From Treponema sp. (lineage in GTDB: Bacteria; Spirochaetota; Spirochaetia; Treponematales; Treponemataceae), in NCBI GenBank assembly GCA_018384055.1, contig JAHAZL010000019.1, forward strand, positions 1 to 18,393: a DNA stretch of 18,393 bases, written 5' to 3'. The notes beneath the pieces were generated by a model. The model was not told the origin of the DNA. It saw nothing but the letters and a program-made list of their open reading frames with translations, and did not search any database. The translations under genes and the position numbers were made by a program. This document shows, one piece after another, positions 14,817 to 18,393 of the stretch (its first letter is position 1; every line of letters starts with the position of its first letter).

Positions 14817-15167
14817 GCAATCCGTTTAATTTCATTCAAAGACAAGCCTGTCAATTCACAGATATCCTCAGAAGACATGTTTTTCTCCATCATCTTTCTT
14901 GCAGTCTCCACAGCCTTGTCGTGCGCACCCTGAGAGAATCCGTCATCATAGGCGTAGCTTGCCTGAATCTTTATTTCCTGTTCTACGGTCATATGTTCCT
15001 TCCTCCATTCCCTCAGGTTCCGGGTTATGTGCACCTGCTCTTCTATCGCCTTGGTCAGATCATCCTCGGCCTTGCTGTCATAGGAATATTTGAGAAGTGC
15101 GCTCCAGAAAGGAGATGTCCTGAAGCCCCTGATAGTAGCGCGTCCTCTCAAAATCCAAATATGACAT
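14804..15167 (-). pseudogene. Rpn-family (PD-(D/E)XK) nuclease remnant with internal deletion and frameshift
   Basis: Two pieces of one family lie in different frames. The first starts at ATG 15167 and reads MSYLDFERTRYYQGLQDISF, the segment that precedes the mid-domain of Rpn/PDDEXK-type recombination-promoting nucleases. In the next frame a piece opens near 15100 with YSYDSKAEDDLTKAIEEQV, the linker REWRKEHMTVEQEIKIQA, and a tail ETARKMMEKNMSSEDICELTGLSLNEIKRI, all typical of the family's C-terminus (helical linker plus an HTH-like tail). The N-terminal nuclease core and the segment between the two pieces are absent. An uninterrupted frame from TTG 15151 exists but translates the first part out of phase. 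The remnant begins right after the stop of the ORF6N gene. It is non-functional as a nuclease; the 115-codon C-terminal frame may still be annotated as a small hypothetical protein. Confidence 0.8.
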
Positions 15168-15947
15168 TTACTTCTTAAACACCAGACTCTTATTCTTCAA
15201 CAATTCTGCGATCAGGGATCTATAGACACTTGAATCTTCCGTCAATGTGATTGTCGTTACTTTTCGACCGCCGTCCTTTGAGCTTGAACCACAATGATAG
15301 ATTTTTTCATCAGGAGTATTGTAATCCAGAATGATGTATCGATCGTGGAAGATTCCGCCTGCCTGCCTTACATCAATTTTCAGCCCCGGAAACTCCTTGC
15401 AGAAGTCATCAAACTCAACTTTATGCAGACCATTGTTCACATTATCAGAAAAAACAGTCACCGCAACATTCTGCTTTGCATTCTTGAACAAAACAAGATT
15501 CTGTGCGTTGTCGGCAGTCTGCAAAGACAACCGCAAGAAATCGCGCTGGCTTACAACCTGCTGATTTTCCACAACATAGTCTTTCATCTGCTTGAAAAGC
15601 CGGACAAGTGTTTTGCTTTGTTTTGTCGCAAGCTCCCCCTTTAAGACAGTCATAAGCATGTAGACGCCCTGCTCTGTAAAGGCATAAGGAAGATACTTTG
15701 AATACTTTCCCTGTTCTAAGGTCAAAAAACTTGACCTTAAAATCGAATCATATTCCTCCTTTGTCAGCTGAAACATAAAGTCTTCATCAAACTTTTCTAA
15801 GTTGTTTTTTACCTGCTGGTTGAAGGCCTTTGTTGAATACCCGTAGATTTCTGCCAGATAGCTGTCCAGCATGACCTGTACTCCACGGATCAAATAGATT
15901 TTATCCTTGAGCTGTTCTGAGTTTTGAATCAAGATCTCGTTTTCCAA
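15168..15947 (-). CDS. ORF6N-domain DNA-binding protein with phospholipase D-like C-terminal half
   Basis: 259 residues from the TTG at 15947. Residues about 10-95 are an ORF6N domain (IYLIRGVQVMLDSYLAEIYG, then AFNQQVKNN and FMFQLTKEEY), a phage-derived DNA-binding module. The segment YLPYAFTEQGVYMLMTVL is also typical. After a helical linker, the C-terminal part has FHDRYIILD...IYHCGSSSKDGGRK, matching the HDRfiiiD...yHlGaSlKDlGkK motif of phospholipase D-like domains fused to such proteins; only one His motif is present. Start: AGG lies 7 nt before the TTG; the in-frame ATG at 15989 has no ribosome site and sits only 2 nt after a TATAAT, so it would lie upstream of the message. The role is unknown; phage or mobile-element regulation is the usual context. 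The TTG versus ATG choice is moderately sure. Confidence 0.88.
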   Translation of the reverse strand: MENEILIQNSEQLKDKIYLIRGVQVMLDSYLAEIYGYSTKAFNQQVKNNLEKFDEDFMFQLTKEEYDSILRSSFLTLEQGKYSKYLPYAFTEQGVYMLMTVLKGELATKQSKTLVRLFKQMKDYVVENQQVVSQRDFLRLSLQTADNAQNLVLFKNAKQNVAVTVFSDNVNNGLHKVEFDDFCKEFPGLKIDVRQAGGIFHDRYIILDYNTPDEKIYHCGSSSKDGGRKVTTITLTEDSSVYRSLIAELLKNKSLVFKK

Positions 15948-15991
15948 TTTTTTTCCTGACAAATAAAATGCGGAGAAGAAACCCTCCATAT

Positions 15992-15997
15992 ATTATA
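15992..15997 (-). promoter_or_regulatory. Candidate -10 box of the ORF6N gene
   Basis: A perfect TATAAT at 15997-15992 on the minus strand. No clear -35 box is seen, only a T-rich tract at the right distance. If used, the message would start near 15985, downstream of the ATG at 15989, which supports the TTG start at 15947. Confidence 0.4.
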
Positions 15998-16067
15998 TAT
16001 CCGGAAAAAATCAAAAAAATGCAGTTCGCGGAAAAAATTTTCGCACAAATTCTGATGATTGGTCTCC

Positions 16068-16095
16068 CGCAGATTTCGCGGATTTGCGCTGATTG
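16068..16095. repeat. Degenerate tandem repeat, unit CGCNGATTT (3 copies)
   Basis: CGCAGATTT, CGCGGATTT and, after one G, CGCTGATTG follow one another. The fourth base varies while CGC and GATT are kept. A similar pair, CGCGGATTA and TCGCAGTGA, is at 16374-16393 in the same intergenic region. The function is unknown. Confidence 0.6.
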
Positions 16096-16232
16096 AGATT
16101 GAATATTCTTCTTTCGACACGGGAATCTCTGTTCCAGAATGCATTGTCGGTGACTTTTACTGTTTTTTGCGGAGCAAGAATGGGAGCATTGCGAGCAGTA
16201 CTCTCCTACCTTAAAGATAGAAAAGAGTAAAC

Positions 16233-16269
16233 AAAAAAAGCCGCTCTAGTCCGACACACTAAAAGCGGC
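16233..16269 (-). terminator. Intrinsic terminator downstream of the membrane-protein pair
   Basis: On the minus strand, GCCGC (16269-16265) pairs with GCGGC (16244-16240), extended by T-A and T-G pairs and, past one bulge, by AGT/ACT, around the loop GTGTCGG. Seven T (16239-16233) follow directly. It lies 140 bp past the stop of the 198-residue protein gene, the nearest upstream gene on that strand. Confidence 0.8.
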
Positions 16270-16290
16270 ATTAACGCAAAGAGGAGACGA

Positions 16291-16309
16291 CCGACGGAGT
16301 CGGGCTTTT
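16291..16309 (+). terminator. Weak hairpin with T-run facing the + strand
   Basis: CCGAC (16291-16295) pairs with GTCGG (16299-16303) around GGA, followed by GCTTTTCCTTT. No + strand gene ends nearby, so it may be incidental or belong to an unseen small RNA. Confidence 0.25.
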
Positions 16310-16408
16310 CCTTTATTTAAATATAACACTTATTGGTTGTAAGGTCAAACTTTAGGGGGAAAATAAAAAGGATGCGCGGATTATCGCAGTGAAATCGAAG
16401 AGGGTATT

Positions 16409-17005
16409 TTAGATCTGCATCCATGGCTTTCCGTCTTTCAGTTCCTTGGAGAGGCGGTCAAGATATTCACTGATTCCTTTTGCTTTTGGAATATGCTGAT
16501 GCTTGATTTCTGATATATCCTTCTTAATATAGTCATCAACAACTTTGTTCATGCAGATTAAAATTTTCAGGACATAGGATTCGCTTGTTGTCCAATCCTT
16601 CTTTATCATTTTTCGCAATTTCCAGCTTGATTCCCTGCAACATTCAAGTTCATAGAAATAGACACCCAGCAATCTCCGTTGATAATGGAGCACATCTTTT
16701 TCTTCAATATCTTTGTTTCTGAGTTTCTTAAAATCTGAATGATACCGCTTCATGTATTCTTCAGGGATTCTGTCAACATCACAACCGCAGTCATCGTGAA
16801 AAAACTCAATGACATTCTGGAAAGCGTATCCGAATTCATGATTCATATAAACGGTATTGAGATTTGAATACTGCTGGAACTTCATGATCCGCACTGGAAT
16901 GATGATCGTACAGATGAGAGTTGCTATGGAAAGGCTGATTGTGATTACATCAACAGGGCTCAATGTATTTTTCCAATGGCAAAGAAATTCAATAAAATCT
17001 ATCAT
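16409..17005 (-). CDS. Uncharacterised membrane-anchored protein, second gene of a pair
   Basis: 198 residues. One membrane helix lies near the N-terminus (about 18-40, VDVITISLSIATLICTIII), followed by a basic residue and a long cytoplasmic, mostly helical domain rich in Lys, Glu, Asp, Tyr and His. That domain includes a Cys-bearing segment HDDCGCDVDRIPEEY (about 70-85) and another ELECCRESSW (about 120). I recognise no family with confidence; the layout (N-terminal anchor plus a helical domain of about 150 residues) resembles some small DUF families near defence or phage genes, but that is only a similarity of plan. Its ATG overlaps the stop of the upstream gene as ATGA, so the two proteins are almost certainly made together. 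A terminator lies downstream. Confidence 0.8.
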   Translation of the reverse strand: MIDFIEFLCHWKNTLSPVDVITISLSIATLICTIIIPVRIMKFQQYSNLNTVYMNHEFGYAFQNVIEFFHDDCGCDVDRIPEEYMKRYHSDFKKLRNKDIEEKDVLHYQRRLLGVYFYELECCRESSWKLRKMIKKDWTTSESYVLKILICMNKVVDDYIKKDISEIKHQHIPKAKGISEYLDRLSKELKDGKPWMQI

Positions 17006-17463
17006 AATTCTTCAACCAGATCTTTTATCATGTTTAATCTATTTACTGAAATTTCATCTGCATCAATTAAACTTGAGATTAAGTTTATTATATATTTTTT
17101 TCTCTGATAATTTGATTTCCATTCTATTGTAATAACGGCTATAGAAACAAAAAACATTCCGATACAGCAGAAATATGAAAACCCATTATCTAATCCTACT
17201 TTTTTAATAATTTGATATCCGAAAAATATAGACAATCCGAAAAGCACAAATCCCAAGACAATCAAAAGATTCAATAAGTCATACCACTTTACCTTACTAA
17301 CTTTTATTTTTAGATCTTCTTCATTACAAGATACAGTTGCAATATTAGTATCTGCTGTATCATTTAATCCTGTAACTGAAACATTCATGGATGGTGTTAA
17401 AATTTCAGCAGAATATTTTTTACTATCGTTTTCCACATTAAGTTTGACATTTTCTTCACACAT
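17002..17463 (-). CDS. Uncharacterised two-helix membrane protein, first gene of a pair
   Basis: 153 residues. The N-terminal part (1-55) is polar and Asn/Ser/Thr/Glu-rich with no signal peptide. Two membrane helices follow (about 61-85, containing LLNLLIVLGFVLFGLSIFFG, and 95-113, FSYFCCIGMFFVSIAVITI), then a short basic stretch (WKSNYQRKKY) and a C-terminal helix (about 125-153). The basic residues after helix 2 suggest both ends are cytoplasmic. The ribosome site AAGGA lies 7 nt before the ATG. It overlaps the next gene by ATGA. Both genes are AT-rich compared with the V-ATPase region. No family is recognised; the product may be a small-molecule or stress-linked membrane partner of the second protein, which is speculation. 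Confidence 0.8.
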   Translation of the reverse strand: MCEENVKLNVENDSKKYSAEILTPSMNVSVTGLNDTADTNIATVSCNEEDLKIKVSKVKWYDLLNLLIVLGFVLFGLSIFFGYQIIKKVGLDNGFSYFCCIGMFFVSIAVITIEWKSNYQRKKYIINLISSLIDADEISVNRLNMIKDLVEEL

Positions 17464-17593
17464 TGGTTTTTCCTTATATATTAATTTTAATACTCTTTTA
17501 GATTTTTTTCGTATTTCCTACATTTACCTAAGCGGTATACATAGCCACAATTCTGATTTTACAGAACTTACGACATCCTGACTTGCCCGCGCC

Positions 17594-17638
17594 GTCATAA
17601 ATTTCAGGGTGCAAAGCACCTTTCCTGCAATTTATGAC
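17594..17638. repeat. Long imperfect hairpin with nested stem, possible dispersed repeat
   Basis: GTCATAAATT (17594-17603) and AATTTATGAC (17629-17638) are perfect 10-bp inverted copies. Inside them CAGG/CCTG and GGTGC/GCACC form further stems around an AAA loop. No T-run follows on either strand, so it is not a typical terminator. It lies between the DUF6273 gene and the membrane pair, in a GC-richer patch. Confidence 0.75.
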
Positions 17639-17664
17639 AGATTATTGAGTACGCAAGGATTACA

Positions 17665-17690
17665 GTCAATTTCACTTAAGTGAAATTGAC
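17665..17690. repeat. Perfect 26-bp palindrome at the end of the DUF6273 gene
   Basis: The half-site GTCAATTTCACTT (17665-17677) is followed at once by its exact reverse complement (17678-17690), with no spacer. It includes the last codons and stop of the DUF6273 gene (stop at 17674-17672). A protein-binding site or a transcript-end hairpin are both possible. No T-run follows. Confidence 0.85.
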
Positions 17691-18393
17691 AAAGCTGGCA
17701 CAACACCTCTATGAGTAGAATCGACCTTAATGTCGCAGTAAACAGAGCCGTCATCTTCAACGGAGCACACTTTGTTACTATAACTATAGAGAGGAGAGCG
17801 CAAATACCAATGACCACCTAAGGAGGCGATTGAAAACTGATATGCATAGTTTGCCTTTGCATAGTCCGTCGGTTTCCTGATTCTGGCATTATTGACATTT
17901 CCATAGTTGTCATATGCCGGGAAACCGTAGGATGTTGCTTCCTTTATGCTCAAAAGGAATATCTTGTCTTCCGTGTCCGCGCAGGCATAAACTGCTGCTT
18001 CAGGAACATTGTTACCGGAATCTGTTGTACTTGCGGCGCTGTTGTCCACGGTTGTTACCGCTATCAAATTCTGTGCCCCGGCTGTAAAGGCAGTCTGGAG
18101 GAATCCTTTGTCCGTATAGTCTGTTTTCTTTCCTGTGGAACTTGGACTCTCGTTATAGTAATAGTCAAGACCGTTCAGGTACGCACGGATCTGGCTGTAC
18201 TTGTAGTTGTTCGGATAGATTTCTGTATCACTTCCTACAGTTCGCATATATGTGTATGAATTATTGTAATACGGAACGTTTGCCATAAGGATATCTTCCG
18301 CAAGAAGAAGGCATTTTCCGTTGTAGCTGTCTGTGATCACCTTCCACTTGATGGGCTCCACCTTAAAGTAGCGGTAGCTGTTTGAACTGCTCT
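17672..18393 (-). CDS. DUF6273-domain treponemal surface-type protein, C-terminal part (5' end outside window)
   Basis: The frame stays open to the right edge of the window, so only the last 239 or so codons are present. The segment YRYFKVEPIKWKVI opens a DUF6273 domain, followed by KCLLLAEDILMANVPYYN, YPNNYKYSQIRAYLNGLDYYYNE, KGFLQTAFTAGAQNLIAVTTVDNS, IFLLSIKEATSYGF, HWYLRSPLYS and the end GVVPALSISLK. These blocks recur in large families of secreted or lipid-anchored proteins in gut and oral treponemes; function is unknown. The signal peptide and any N-terminal repeats lie outside. A GTG at 18361 is in frame but sits in the middle of a conserved motif, so it is not the real start. The gene ends inside a 26-bp palindrome. 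Confidence 0.88.
   Translation of the reverse strand, partial: SSSNSYRYFKVEPIKWKVITDSYNGKCLLLAEDILMANVPYYNNSYTYMRTVGSDTEIYPNNYKYSQIRAYLNGLDYYYNESPSSTGKKTDYTDKGFLQTAFTAGAQNLIAVTTVDNSAASTTDSGNNVPEAAVYACADTEDKIFLLSIKEATSYGFPAYDNYGNVNNARIRKPTDYAKANYAYQFSIASLGGHWYLRSPLYSYSNKVCSVEDDGSVYCDIKVDSTHRGVVPALSISLK

Larger units (their letters stand above)
15948..16408. other. Gene-free stretch between ORF6N gene and membrane-protein pair
   Basis: About 460 bases without a credible gene. From left to right it holds a TATAAT (15997-15992, minus strand) just before the ORF6N gene, three degenerate 9-bp repeats (16068-16095), an intrinsic terminator for minus-strand transcription (16233-16269), a short GC-rich hairpin facing the + strand (16291-16303), and another degenerate pair of the same repeat type (16374-16393). 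The open frames here lack ribosome sites and family resemblance. Confidence 0.6.

Noticed and set aside
15929..16144. Minus-strand open frame over the degenerate repeats
   Set aside because: It is made largely of translated repeat and overlaps the ORF6N start region; there is no ribosome site.
17387..17581. Plus-strand open frame opposite the first gene of the membrane pair
   Set aside because: It runs antisense to a supported gene and into the palindrome-rich spacer with no start signal.
1..18393. tRNA, rRNA, complete insertion sequence or transposase gene
   Set aside because: No cloverleaf with a TTCRA-type arm, no rRNA-like block and no intact transposase reading frame was noticed by eye; a covariance-model search would settle small RNAs.

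Overview
The window reads as a stretch of a spirochete chromosome, most likely a host-associated (gut or rumen type) Treponema. The reasons are a bacterial V-type ATPase operon instead of an F-type one, a DUF6273-type cell-surface protein of the kind common in treponemes, an outer-membrane barrel-like protein, moderately AT-rich DNA, and Rpn-nuclease and ORF6N accessory genes. The genus is an inference from gene content; no rRNA or tRNA gene is present to confirm it.

Left end (1-2200): a secreted barrel-like outer-membrane protein on the + strand, starting at a TTG, faces an orphan OmpR/PhoB-type response regulator on the - strand. The regulator has Glu where the phospho-accepting Asp should be. 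Its -10 box lies only 7 nt before the ATG, so its mRNA may be leaderless.

Core (2193-12100): one long minus-strand unit that appears to run secG, a PTS EIIA (PtsN-like) gene, then the V-ATPase subunits G/H, C, I, K, F, E, A, B, D, then a universal stress protein gene. Gaps are mostly short or overlapping (8-bp overlaps for C/I and B/D, ATGA for E/A). The operon holds both a membrane ring (I, K) with its stalks (C, G/H, E) and the catalytic head (A, B, D, F), so it can build a complete ion-translocating rotary machine. A promoter (TTGAAT-17-TATTAT) precedes secG, and a tandem 7-bp repeat sits immediately upstream of its -35 box. tpiA (12183-12932) lies behind its own promoter and ends in a strong intrinsic terminator.

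Metabolic island (13016-14672): a PLP-dependent fold III (eukaryotic-type) ornithine/basic amino acid decarboxylase with a good promoter. Its roughly 92-nt leader contains a Trp-rich mini-ORF. It is flanked by more GC-rich, decayed-looking sequence, including a small possible DeoR-like C-terminal remnant.

Accessory right end (14700-18393): an Rpn-family nuclease pseudogene with an internal deletion or frameshift, an ORF6N DNA-binding protein with a phospholipase D-like C-terminal half, an intergenic region with a terminator and degenerate repeats, an uncharacterised two-gene membrane-protein module (ATGA overlap), and the C-terminal part of a DUF6273 protein. That last gene ends inside a perfect 26-bp palindrome next to a second long hairpin.

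The most unusual points are the Asp-to-Glu, possibly leaderless regulator, the heptanucleotide repeat abutting the secG/V-ATPase promoter, the possible decarboxylase leader peptide, the EIIA-V-ATPase-Usp linkage, and the unknown membrane pair.
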